Positions 49,881-58,222 of a stretch of DNA of 64,000 bases are shown here, piece after piece (the stretch's first letter is position 1; every line of letters begins with the position of its first letter). Both the position numbers and the translations under genes were made by a program. Under the pieces are notes generated by a model. It was not told the DNA's origin and did no database searches. It saw only the letters and a list, made by a program, of their open reading frames with translations. Source of the DNA: Spirochaetaceae bacterium 4572_59 (GTDB lineage Bacteria > Spirochaetota > Spirochaetia > DSM-2461); NCBI GenBank assembly GCA_002084805.1, contig NBMC01000015.1, positions 35,384 through 99,383 of the forward strand, given 5' to 3'.

Positions 49881-51545
49881 TTAAACGCTGGCGTTTTTAT
49901 TAACACCCTTGACAATCCACGTGGTGGAGAGATTTGTAATCAGAACGAGAATTACAAGGATTGCCCCGGTTGCGAAGGTCCGATCAAAAGACAGGGCCTC
50001 GGAAAACAGCATATACAGATGCAGAGACAGGACACGGGCTGAAGAGCTGGGGCCTGTTACCAGGTCGTAGTTGGATCCCAGTGTGTAGATCAGCACGGCT
50101 GTTTCTCCTACGGTCCGGCCGATGGCCAGAATGATACCTGTCAGGATACCAGGAGATGCCGCGGGAAGAACGACTTTAATGATGGTCTGCAGCTTGCTTG
50201 CCCCCAGGGCCAGACTTCCTTCCCTGAAAGACTGGGGTACAGACTTCAGGGCCTCTTCAGAGCTACGGATAATTGTGGGCAGAACCATAAGGGTAATAGT
50301 CAGTGTACTGGATATAAATCCTATTCCTAAACCGCAGATTTGCACGAAGAAGATAAACCCGAATAGACCGAATACTATGGAGGGAATACCCGCCAGGGTT
50401 TCCGTACCCATTCGTAGTATCCGCATCAGGCGCCCCTGATTAGTATACTCCACCAGATAGATGGCAGCCATGATTCCCACGGGTGTTGAGAAAATAATGG
50501 TAAACAGGATAAGGAAAAAGGTGTTTAAAATAATATAGGAGACCCCTCCCCACTGCCCCGATCTTGCCGGGGATTCAAAGATGAAGTGCCAGGTCAGGTT
50601 CCAGCCGGTTTCATGTCGAAGCACCGGAATAAACGACAGCCCTTCAGACTCAATACTACTATAATGGCCCAGGGCTACGGCACCATTTGTATTAACAATG
50701 CTGCTGTAGAAATCTTCTTCACTATGAACTATCTGGATTTTCGCAAGAACAGGTTCATCTCTATTTATAATGCTGGAAGCATCTTTTGAATCCCAGAAAA
50801 CAAGGGTCACGGGAAGATCTATACCGCCGATCTCTTTCCAGTTGACTACCTTTCCTGAAAATAGTTTATCCGCATCAGCCTGACTGATTTCACGCATCAT
50901 GCGTCCATCCTGAATTCTAAGAACAGAAGGGCTTACAATAAGAGATATTCTGCGGACACTCAGAACTTTCACACTCTTAGGCAGCCCCTCCGCTTTGGAA
51001 GCTGGTATAAAGCCGAGAGCACCAGGGGTTTGTCCGACCCTATGGATCATATCTTCCCAGGAACTGGTCTGACTAACATTCTTCCGGTAGGTCTCGAGGT
51101 CGCTTCCGGTCAGGATGAAATTCATCACATCATCAGAGAAAGATCCGGCCCCTTCATAGGCAAAAGGAACAACCTTCAGATTCTGCTGATTGTAAAATCC
51201 CCAGTTTTCTTTCCGGGCTTTATTGTAAAGCTTTCTGAGCCCTGCAACGGGAATATCTTCAGAGCGGACCTTACTATTGATGATAAAAACAACATCCTCA
51301 TCAGTATTATCCAGAGGAATTTCTCTTTCAATCTGTGTCGTCACATCATAGGAAACATCATTATTGTAACGAAAGCCCTTCACCATCAGATATCCGACTA
51401 TCCAAACCAGTATGGCAATTGTAAAAGCTGTAAAGAAGCAGATGATCCCTTTAGCAATAATTTCCTGTCTATTAATCTTTCTTGACTGGGGTGAGCTCTG
51501 TACAGTATTGCTCCTTCTGTTTTTAAGTACATCAATTCCTGTCAT
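49881..51545 (-). CDS. pstA: phosphate permease PstA with PstS-like insert
   Basis: 554 residues, about twice the usual ~280. TM1 (33-57) is followed by ~265 extracytoplasmic residues before the normal permease core (TM2 to TM6, EAA loop REGSLALGASKLQTI). The insert contains two segments like the second lobe of PstS: DVVFIIN...EGAGSFSDD...GALGFIP, then ISLIVSPS...FSGKVVNWKEIGGIDLPVTL...GAVALG. Their phosphate-binding residues are altered. I use the ATG at 51545 (AAGGA nine bases upstream); a TTG two codons earlier overlaps the pstC stop. Other explanations for the insert (a fused sensor) are open. Confidence 0.9.
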   Translation of the reverse strand: MTGIDVLKNRRSNTVQSSPQSRKINRQEIIAKGIICFFTAFTIAILVWIVGYLMVKGFRYNNDVSYDVTTQIEREIPLDNTDEDVVFIINSKVRSEDIPVAGLRKLYNKARKENWGFYNQQNLKVVPFAYEGAGSFSDDVMNFILTGSDLETYRKNVSQTSSWEDMIHRVGQTPGALGFIPASKAEGLPKSVKVLSVRRISLIVSPSVLRIQDGRMMREISQADADKLFSGKVVNWKEIGGIDLPVTLVFWDSKDASSIINRDEPVLAKIQIVHSEEDFYSSIVNTNGAVALGHYSSIESEGLSFIPVLRHETGWNLTWHFIFESPARSGQWGGVSYIILNTFFLILFTIIFSTPVGIMAAIYLVEYTNQGRLMRILRMGTETLAGIPSIVFGLFGFIFFVQICGLGIGFISSTLTITLMVLPTIIRSSEEALKSVPQSFREGSLALGASKLQTIIKVVLPAASPGILTGIILAIGRTVGETAVLIYTLGSNYDLVTGPSSSARVLSLHLYMLFSEALSFDRTFATGAILVILVLITNLSTTWIVKGVNKNASV

Positions 51546-51547
51546 AT

Positions 51548-52426
51548 TCAAGATTCCTTATTTACAGCTTTTTTAGAGAGATACTGTACCAGCATGTTTA
51601 TACCCAAGATAAATATGAAAAGGACAATACCGGTTGTGAAAAGACTCACGGAATGATCATCTGCTGCATATTTCATATCCGTTGCAATATTCATAGTCAG
51701 GGTTCTGGTCAGAGAAAGGGGTCCTTTAGGCATGGTTACGGCATTGCCGGCTACCATCAAAACAGCCATGGTTTCACCTATAGCACGTCCCATACCAAGC
51801 ACGATACCGGCTAGGATTCCCGAACGACTTGAGGGAATCATGACCCGGTAGATAGTCATCCAATGGGTTGCTCCCAAAGCAAGAGAGGCCTCTTTCAGTT
51901 CATGGGGTACCGCACGGAGAGACACCTCCGTAATGCTAATAATAATAGGCAGGGTCATAATTGCCAGTACGATACTGGCAGTAAGCACCCCCAGACCGCT
52001 GGGACTTCCGAACACCCTTCTGACAATGGGAGAAATAGCAATGTATCCGAACAGACCATAGATAACAGAGGGAATCCCCGCCAGGAGTGCTACCACAGAG
52101 CGGAGAAGTTCAGCCATTTTTTCATTGGCCATTTCCGCCATAAAAATCCCTACAGCCAGAGCAATAGGAACAGAAATAATCAGAGCTCCCACAGTCACCC
52201 AGATTGATCCCATCATAAAGGGAAGGATACCGAACTGAGGAGGTTCTCCCGTGGGGGACCATTTGCTGGAAAAAAGGAATTCCAACGGGTTAACTACCTT
52301 AAAAAGGGGTAATCCTTCTTTAAAAATAAAAACAGTGATAAAAAAAACGCTGATAACAGAGAGAAGTGCGCTGAAGAGAAAGACTTTCTCCACTGTTGAT
52401 TCCATAAAACTTTTGGAAGATTTCAA
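51548..52426 (-). CDS. pstC: phosphate permease PstC
   Basis: 292 residues from the TTG at 52426, which has AGGAG nine bases upstream; the frame runs further up but over the promoter region. Six helices, GIPSVIYGLFGY and the EAA loop KEASLALGATHWMT. It pairs with PstA in the inner membrane. A Pho box and -10-like TATAGA precede it. Partial readthrough from pstS is also possible past the stem-loop at 52525. Confidence 0.94.
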   Translation of the reverse strand: MKSSKSFMESTVEKVFLFSALLSVISVFFITVFIFKEGLPLFKVVNPLEFLFSSKWSPTGEPPQFGILPFMMGSIWVTVGALIISVPIALAVGIFMAEMANEKMAELLRSVVALLAGIPSVIYGLFGYIAISPIVRRVFGSPSGLGVLTASIVLAIMTLPIIISITEVSLRAVPHELKEASLALGATHWMTIYRVMIPSSRSGILAGIVLGMGRAIGETMAVLMVAGNAVTMPKGPLSLTRTLTMNIATDMKYAADDHSVSLFTTGIVLFIFILGINMLVQYLSKKAVNKES

Positions 52427-52485
52427 ATTTCTAATCTCCTGAAAACTAATTTTCTCATAATCTATATGTGTAGATTGCTTTCTTT

Positions 52486-52513
52486 GTGAGAGTAATGTTA
52501 GAATTCTGTTAAA
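52486..52513 (-). promoter_or_regulatory. Pho box upstream of pstC
   Basis: On the minus strand TTTAAC, five bases, TCTAAC, five bases, TCTCAC: three six-base repeats with an 11-base period. It matches the box upstream of pstS base for base at most repeat positions, and a TATAGA -10-like box lies about 19 bases downstream. Confidence 0.75.
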
Positions 52514-52524
52514 TTCACAGCACA

Positions 52525-52555
52525 AAAGAAAGGCTACTGAAGGCAGCCTTTCTTT
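52525..52555 (-). terminator. stem-loop between pstS and pstC
   Basis: An 11-base perfect stem (52525-52535 and 52545-52555) with a nine-base loop, followed on the minus strand by TTTCTTTTG. It lies 30 bases after pstS and before the pstC Pho box, and probably lowers the downstream transcript relative to pstS. Confidence 0.7.
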
Positions 52556-52584
52556 CTAATCTTACTATCCTAAAAGAATAAGGA

Positions 52585-53445
52585 TTAACTGTTAATGGGG
52601 ATGAACTTTTCTTCCGCTACAATTTCCTGTCCTTCCTCGGACATAATGTAGTTGATGAAAGCTTCTTCTAGAGATCCTGCCACAAGATCACCTTTTGTAA
52701 TAAGGATCAGCTCTCTGGCTACAGCGTAGCTAGCGTTAAGTACATTGGCGGGAGTTGGGGGAATCTTATTTACAGTAACGGCCTTTGTTCCGGCATCTTT
52801 TCCGATATAACCGAATCCACAGTATCCGATGGCATAGGGAGTTGATCCGACTTTTGAAACCATATCACCATTGGAAGTTACAATAGCGGCATTTTCGGTG
52901 AAGGATTTTTTCTGAGTTTTAACAGTAGCATCTTTGAAACAGGATCTCGTTCCGGAAGCTTCATCTCTGTTGTAAACAACGATTTCAGCATCGGGTCCAC
53001 CAAGGGCTTTCCAGTTTGTGATTTCACCGGCATAGATGGCAATGACATCTTTCAGTGCCATATTGTCCATGGGAACAGTTCCCTTATTCAGAACAACAGC
53101 AACACCGTCTTTTGCAACAGCGTAAGGAATAGCACCGGCTTCTATTTCTGAAGATTTAAGAGATCTGGAAGCAGCGCCGATAGAGTAGGTTCCGGCAAGA
53201 GCACCTTTAACACCGGCTGAAGACCCGGGAGCATCGTAAGAGATTTTTACCAGGGGGTACATTTCCTGGAAAGATTCTGCGGCAGCTCTCACTATGGGCT
53301 CCACAGTGGTAGATCCACCAAAAGCATAATTTCCGGCAAAGGATAGTTCAACGGAAGATGATCCGGCAGCATCCTGCTGTCCATTAGCAAAAACAAAGGC
53401 TGATGCAGCCAAAAGAACCATTAATACGGTAATAATTTTCTTCAT
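52585..53445 (-). CDS. pstS: phosphate-binding protein PstS
   Basis: 286 residues, signal peptide (MVLLAASAFVFA). Phosphate-binding motifs GGSTTVEP, RDEASGTRSCF and PYAIGYCGF are intact. Periplasmic substrate-binding subunit of the Pst importer. CAAGGAG precedes the ATG. First gene of the phosphate operon. Confidence 0.95.
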   Translation of the reverse strand: MKKIITVLMVLLAASAFVFANGQQDAAGSSSVELSFAGNYAFGGSTTVEPIVRAAAESFQEMYPLVKISYDAPGSSAGVKGALAGTYSIGAASRSLKSSEIEAGAIPYAVAKDGVAVVLNKGTVPMDNMALKDVIAIYAGEITNWKALGGPDAEIVVYNRDEASGTRSCFKDATVKTQKKSFTENAAIVTSNGDMVSKVGSTPYAIGYCGFGYIGKDAGTKAVTVNKIPPTPANVLNASYAVARELILITKGDLVAGSLEEAFINYIMSEEGQEIVAEEKFIPINS

Positions 53446-53526
53446 AATTTAATCTCCTTGTGATATTCAAATCACATCTTGTTCATAAAAGTTGATCTCA
53501 TAGTCCTGTTTAAACATCAGGATTGA

Positions 53527-53554
53527 GTCAAAGGATTGTTAGATTATGGTTAAA
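53527..53554 (-). promoter_or_regulatory. Pho box upstream of pstS
   Basis: On the minus strand TTTAAC, CATAA, TCTAAC, AATCC, TTTGAC. Same six-base repeats and 11-base period as at 52486-52513, in the 235-base gap before pstS. The likely binding site of PhoB. The rest of the gap holds no further feature I recognise. Confidence 0.78.
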
Positions 53555-53680
53555 TTATTAAAAGGAACGAGGGGTTATTGCTTGGATATCATTACTGATC
53601 GCTTATGGTACGAAAACTTATCGTGTTGAATCTCCACGACAAGTCCCCGCTAGGAAAATACTAAATCTTAAAGTACAACA

Positions 53681-54304
53681 TTACTTTAATAGTAAAAGAA
53701 TAGTCATAATTACAGTATAGGCAATCAGAATGTAAAACCATTTTCCAGTAAATTTCGGTGTTTTCACCGGAGCAAGATTAAAAACAAGTAGAATCATTAA
53801 TAAAATATAGAGAATTATTGAAAATACTGTATGATTGATAAAGCCTTCAAAGAGAAACATAAAGGCCAATATTATTACATTGTTATCCAGAGCCAAACCC
53901 TGATATGTTTTTCCATCTACCATTCCGAAGATATTGAAATAACTTAGTCTAATGGCAGCGGTGGCAAGAATAAGAAATGCCCCTGGAAGATATACAGGAT
54001 TAAAACTACCATAGCTTAAAAGGAAGATTGCAGGAAAAACACCAAAACTGACAATATCTATCAGGGAATCCAACTGTGGTCCGAAAGCTTTAGAATGGTC
54101 GCTCCGTCCCTTCATTTTTCTGGCGATGATTCCATCTGCCCAATCAAATAAAACAGCCCAGAGTATTCCAATTAGTGCAGGGGCAAAAAGGCCCAAAATG
54201 GCATAGTATATTCCAAGAAGAGCACTGAATAATCCTAATAGAGAACATATATTAGGAAGATCTTCCACAAAAGAAATCATGGAGGGTTCCTGTGTTTTTA
54301 TCAT
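53681..54304 (-). CDS. CDP-alcohol phosphotransferase
   Basis: 207 residues with about six membrane helices. The family motif DGIIARKMKGRSDHSKAFGPQLDSLID (DGxxAR...GxxxDxxxD) is complete. It transfers a phospho-alcohol from or to a CDP-activated lipid or head group. It resembles phosphatidylserine synthases, but its neighbours (a cytidylyltransferase and a PLP enzyme) suggest a head-group transfer role. Overlaps the aminotransferase-like gene by four bases (ATGA). Confidence 0.82.
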   Translation of the reverse strand: MIKTQEPSMISFVEDLPNICSLLGLFSALLGIYYAILGLFAPALIGILWAVLFDWADGIIARKMKGRSDHSKAFGPQLDSLIDIVSFGVFPAIFLLSYGSFNPVYLPGAFLILATAAIRLSYFNIFGMVDGKTYQGLALDNNVIILAFMFLFEGFINHTVFSIILYILLMILLVFNLAPVKTPKFTGKWFYILIAYTVIMTILLLLK

Positions 54305-55419
54305 ACACGTTCCTCATCATTCATATCCATAACGTCAATCAAAGCTTCAAACAACTTATTGTTCTCTTCCTCTGTACGACAGGCTATCCGGAGATAACGA
54401 TCCGCATCTGGTTGAGTTTTTCCAACACAATCTTTTATAAGAATATTATGCTTGATAAACAAATCTCTGGCAATTTGAGGAGCACTTTTGATTTGGTCGG
54501 GCAAACGACAGAAAATAAAATTGGCATCCGGCTTATAAACTGTCATACCTTTAATAGAAGTCATTTTTTTATACAGGTTATCTCTATCAGACCGTACTCT
54601 TATACAACTTGCAAGGAATTCTTCTTTATAGTCGGGTAACATCCGTAAAAACTCTTCGGCAAAACCATTTATATTCCATATATGGACACCAGTTCTGACG
54701 GCTTCTGCAAATTCTGAGTTCGCTGTAAGCATATAACCAATTCTTAGTCCACATATTCCATAAGCTTTACTCATACTCTTAAAGATAGCTATGTTCGGAT
54801 ATTTTGAGATTTCCTTTTCAAGGCTGATCTCTTCAAGGTTCTCAGTAAAATCCAGAAATGATTCATCTATAATCAGCATACAATTATTTGTAAGTAGCCT
54901 CTTAGATAGTTTTATAAGATCAGATTTAGGGATTATCATTGATGTAGGATTATTAGGTGTTACAACAACCGCCACATCGGCTTTAACTCTAATTGCTTCG
55001 TCGGCGAATTTATCAATATCCAGTTTAAATGATGGAAACTCCAAAGGGAATTCTACGACTTGCCCTAATGGTGCTGCATTGGCATATTCATTAAAAGATG
55101 GAACCGGAACAATTAACTTACCGGAAATATGTCCGGATACAATTTTAATTAACTCTGCAGCCCCATTCCCGACAACAATCCTCTCGGCCGGTTGATCTAT
55201 TATTGCTCCAATAAGTTGTGCGAGAACAGTTTGGGCAACGGGATAGTTAAGGACAATATCATGAATTTGATCTTTGAATTTTGTAAAGACCTCTTCTGGT
55301 GGAAAATATAGATTATAGAGATAAGCATGATCAATAAAATTATGCCTATAATATCCACCATGTTGAGATTTAATAAAATCATATTTTTCCGCCCGAGTGT
55401 TATAATCATTTTGCAACAT
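54301..55419 (-). CDS. HisC/CobD-like PLP enzyme
   Basis: 372 residues, fold type I PLP enzyme. Substrate motif TPNNPTS, internal DESF, and lysine motif SMSKAYGICGLRIGY. Best compared with histidinol-phosphate aminotransferases and CobD-type threonine-phosphate decarboxylases. No histidine genes are nearby. Its ATG has AGGAG six bases upstream, within the 14-base overlap with the nucleotidyltransferase. Probable substrate: a phosphorylated amino acid. Confidence 0.78.
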   Translation of the reverse strand: MLQNDYNTRAEKYDFIKSQHGGYYRHNFIDHAYLYNLYFPPEEVFTKFKDQIHDIVLNYPVAQTVLAQLIGAIIDQPAERIVVGNGAAELIKIVSGHISGKLIVPVPSFNEYANAAPLGQVVEFPLEFPSFKLDIDKFADEAIRVKADVAVVVTPNNPTSMIIPKSDLIKLSKRLLTNNCMLIIDESFLDFTENLEEISLEKEISKYPNIAIFKSMSKAYGICGLRIGYMLTANSEFAEAVRTGVHIWNINGFAEEFLRMLPDYKEEFLASCIRVRSDRDNLYKKMTSIKGMTVYKPDANFIFCRLPDQIKSAPQIARDLFIKHNILIKDCVGKTQPDADRYLRIACRTEEENNKLFEALIDVMDMNDEERV

Positions 55420-56272
55420 TGAGAGCTCCTACTGATTTTTGAGGAGTCAGTACTGTTTTGACCAAATGTTTGTAATATACTTTCGGATTAACTTGAATAG
55501 CACTTTTTGTAGCTCTATGTATAGAAGCCGGAAAGATCTTTTCAGCTAGAGCAAGATCTTCAAGGGTATCAATTTCATACCAAGGTTTACCATCAAAAAA
55601 TACCGATTTTAATTCTAAATTATTCTCTGCTTTCAATTCTGCAAATACGGTTTCATAATAACTGTTCACGTTCCCAGCAGAGATCTGTTTATCCAGACGT
55701 TGAATAATTTTTTTCCATGAAGAAAGGGAAAAACTATAAATGTTTACTGTTTTATATTTTTGATCATCCGGATGTTCCCTGTGATCTGTTAAAAAATTGC
55801 TAACCATATCTGACTGATCGATTGTGACACATGTTCCGTTCATCCAGGGCTGCATCTTTGCTAGAGCAATTCTATCAGGATAAATCATTTCTTCAAGCAA
55901 AGAATCATCAATAACAAGGTCACTTTCCAAAAGTAGAAAAGGTTCTTTTATCGCTTCTCTAGCCATCCAGAGAGAATAGATGTTATTTGTCGTTTTATAT
56001 AAGGGACTGAAAATATACTCAATCTTCAATTCCCCTCTCTGATCACCCAGGTAATTACGGATACATTCCTGAAGATGTCCTGTTACGACCACTAATCTTT
56101 TAAACCCCTGTCGGTTCAAATTTTTAATCATTCGTTCAAGTATTGTTTTTCCACTTACACTTGTAAGACACTTTGGTTCATTTTTCGTCAATGGATATAG
56201 ACGACTCCCTGTTCCTGCGGCAAGTAATAAAGCTGTTGTTACAGGTTTATTACACTCAGTTCGTTTATTCAA
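55406..56272 (-). CDS. LicC-like nucleotidyltransferase
   Basis: 288 residues from a TTG with AAGGA eight bases upstream. NTP_transferase start LLAAGTGSRLYPLTKNEPKCL, TNNIYSLWMAR and LLLESDLVIDD resemble CTP:phosphocholine cytidylyltransferases (LicC). YEIDTLEDL is the usual C-terminal metal block. It likely activates a phospho-aminoalcohol or sugar phosphate with CTP. First gene of a three-gene overlapping operon; sequence composition around it is AT-rich. Confidence 0.8.
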   Translation of the reverse strand: MNKRTECNKPVTTALLLAAGTGSRLYPLTKNEPKCLTSVSGKTILERMIKNLNRQGFKRLVVVTGHLQECIRNYLGDQRGELKIEYIFSPLYKTTNNIYSLWMAREAIKEPFLLLESDLVIDDSLLEEMIYPDRIALAKMQPWMNGTCVTIDQSDMVSNFLTDHREHPDDQKYKTVNIYSFSLSSWKKIIQRLDKQISAGNVNSYYETVFAELKAENNLELKSVFFDGKPWYEIDTLEDLALAEKIFPASIHRATKSAIQVNPKVYYKHLVKTVLTPQKSVGALNVAK

Positions 56273-56863
56273 AATATTATCCTTAAAAGAAATTTATACA
56301 GTTTAATGAACGATAAGTAATTATTTATATCTACCAATTGGATCCGTTAAAAAAACTCATTCAGTAGATTGAATATTTAGAACTAAATATTAAATTAAGA
56401 CCAGAAAATTCCGCCGCAGTGTTTACTAATAGACGTGACTGATTTTCAAATTTTGGATTAATTGGAATGAAAAATTTGAATATCGTGGTTGGTTCATTTC
56501 AACAGGAATAAACAACAATATGTTATTATATCGAAGTGTAAAAATTCAACAAATTAATCAATAAATGAAAAACAATAGATTCTTTGTAAAGTGAACCCAG
56601 GGACAGATTTTCTCAGAAGATCGGTTCTCCTATTCAATATCAAGAACTAAACTTTCTTGTTATTTCAGAGCACTCTTATATATTATAAGTAAAAAAATAT
56701 TACTTATTTACTTCAACGCCAATCGATTATATCAGATGATAATGAGTTCATCCACTTATCAGCTTGAGTGCGTAAGATTTTATAATCTTACCATATTTAC
56801 TAATCTCTGTCTACAACGTACGGACCTCGTATACGGCTCCTGTTCAAAATGCAGGGCAAACAA
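56273..56863. other. AT-rich intergenic region, no gene seen
   Basis: About 590 bases with no supported ORF. It holds a hairpin GTAAGATT-TTAT-AATCTTAC (56772-56791) and is noticeably richer in A and T than the flanking genes. No att site, IS end or RNA is recognised. Short ORFs in it look like chance. Confidence 0.6.
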
Positions 56864-56903
56864 TAAAAAAACCCTGAAACACATAAATGTATTTCAGGGT
56901 TTT
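56864..56903 (-). terminator. terminator of tRNA-Leu
   Basis: Twelve-base perfect stem AAAACCCTGAAA / TTTCAGGGTTTT (56868-56879 with 56892-56903) and, on the minus strand, a T-run (56871-56865). Confidence 0.85.
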
Positions 56904-56908
56904 AGAAT

Positions 56909-56992
56909 TGCGGTAGAGAGGACTTGAACCTCCACAGCATTTCTACCACCAGCACCTCAAGCTGGCGTGTCTACCAATTCCACCACTACCGC
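56909..56992 (-). tRNA. tRNA-Leu (GAG)
   Basis: 84 bases on the minus strand: GCGGTAG acceptor, D-arm with TGGAATTGGTAGACACG, anticodon stem CCAGC/GCTGG with loop TTGAGGT (GAG), a long variable arm typical of class II tRNAs, T-arm GGAGGTTCAAGTCCTCT, and discriminator A. CCA not encoded. Confidence 0.95.
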
Positions 56993-57007
56993 AATCAGGT
57001 ATTCGTG

Positions 57008-57036
57008 ATGATATATAAGACCCCATTTTTTGTCAA
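57008..57036 (-). promoter_or_regulatory. promoter of tRNA-Leu
   Basis: Minus-strand TTGACA (57036-57031), 17-base spacer and TATCAT (57013-57008), 15 bases before the tRNA. Confidence 0.8.
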
Positions 57037-57083
57037 CTGGCTTTGAGATATATTTTTTTCAGATATTCTTATCTCCGCCGAAA

Positions 57084-57397
57084 CTACAAGGCGCGCTGTA
57101 TCATTTTGTCGGCACCTGTGACTGCAATAGCGGAAGCTATAAGGCCGCCGTGGGACAGTTCAATACTGCTAAAGAAGGCAGCCAATGCTCCCGCATTAGC
57201 TCCTGTGATTTCAGAGAGTAGTGCTCCCTGAAGGATTTCCGATCCAGCTGTGATGCATCCTGAACAACTTCATAAAAGAAACCGGGGAAAAGAATCCATT
57301 TGACCGATGCAATGAACCAGTTGGACCGTATCGATTCGATTCCTCCTGCTATATAAAGGAGTCCCACTGTTGCAATAAGAATAATGAATCCGGCCAT
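57084..57397 (-). pseudogene. possible frameshifted small membrane protein
   Basis: The ATG at 57397 opens a hydrophobic frame (MAGFIILIATVGLLYIAGG, then WILFPGFFYEVV), which turns unlike-protein after ~55 codons. In another frame the same strand continues to a stop at 57084 with CITAGSEILQGALLSEITGAN and GALAAFFSSIELSHGGLIAS, a plausible membrane C-terminus. I infer one protein broken near 57240. No ribosome-binding site is obvious. It could also be a chance pair. Confidence 0.35.
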
Positions 57398-57520
57398 AAG
57401 GACTATCCGATTGATTCACATATTCTAATTATAGAACAAGATAGGAGATAAAACGCAGATCCGAAACAGTTCTTTTATGCGGCCCCATAGCCTGACTTCT
57501 TAAAAAGACAGTTTTATAAC

Positions 57521-57571
57521 TTGACATAATACTAATACGGTTATTTAATAATAGTATTAAATAACCGTATT
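57521..57571 (+). promoter_or_regulatory. tetR promoter with perfect operator palindrome
   Basis: TTGACA (57521-57526), 17 bases, TTTAAT (57544-57549). A perfect 17-bp inverted repeat with four-base centre (57534-57550 and 57555-57571) covers the -10 box and start region. TetR-family repressors bind such palindromes in their own promoter, so autoregulation and control of the efflux operon is likely. Confidence 0.85.
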
Positions 57572-57587
57572 AATGAGGTCCATTACA

Positions 57588-58220
57588 ATGGAAGGAAATA
57601 ATAACAAAGATATGGAAGAGAAGATTCTCAAGGCAGCCGAAGCTGTGTTTCTTGAAAAAGGATATGCTCTTGCCTCCACAACGGAAATAGCCCGGAGAAC
57701 CGGTTGTAATCAAACCCTTGTACACTACTACTTCAGAACGAAGGAAAAGCTCTTCGAATCTGTTTTTGGAAGGCTTGTGGAACTCTTTATCCTCTCATTC
57801 CATGGCGTAATCAGCCAGGACCTTCCCTTCCGGAAAAAACTTACAAATCTGATTGACACCCACTTTGAATTCCTTTACGAAAATCAGCAGATACCCTTCC
57901 TTATTCTAAATGAATTAACCACAAATCCGAACCGTATTCTAAAATTGAAGGAAAGATTCAGCCCTGTGGTCAAAGAGATATTCAGTCATCTTTCACAGGA
58001 TATCGAACAGGCTGTTAAAAGAGGGGAGATCAGAACAATAGCCCCCTTCGAACTACTCTTCTCCATTGCCTCCCTCAATATATCAGTCTTTCTGTTAAGG
58101 CCGGTTTTCAATAGGATTATGAATGTAGAGAATGAACAGTTTCAGAACCTGGCCAGAAAAAGAAAAATAGAAAACATTGAAATGATCCTCCATAGCCTCA
58201 CGCCATTACAGGAGAAATAA
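57588..58220 (+). CDS. TetR/AcrR-family regulator
   Basis: 210 residues. HTH in residues ~12-55 (TTEIARRTGCNQTLVHYYF). I use the ATG at 57588: GAGG lies nine bases before it; the ATG at 57573 touches the operator end and has no ribosome-binding site. The ligand-binding half is unrecognised. It overlaps nothing but is two bases from the TolC-like gene. Confidence 0.9.
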   Translation: MEGNNNKDMEEKILKAAEAVFLEKGYALASTTEIARRTGCNQTLVHYYFRTKEKLFESVFGRLVELFILSFHGVISQDLPFRKKLTNLIDTHFEFLYENQQIPFLILNELTTNPNRILKLKERFSPVVKEIFSHLSQDIEQAVKRGEIRTIAPFELLFSIASLNISVFLLRPVFNRIMNVENEQFQNLARKRKIENIEMILHSLTPLQEK

Positions 58221-58222
58221 TC

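Noticed and set aside
56736..56927. 63-residue frame before tRNA-Leu
   Set aside because: It runs into the tRNA terminator and the tRNA itself and shows no protein-like sequence.
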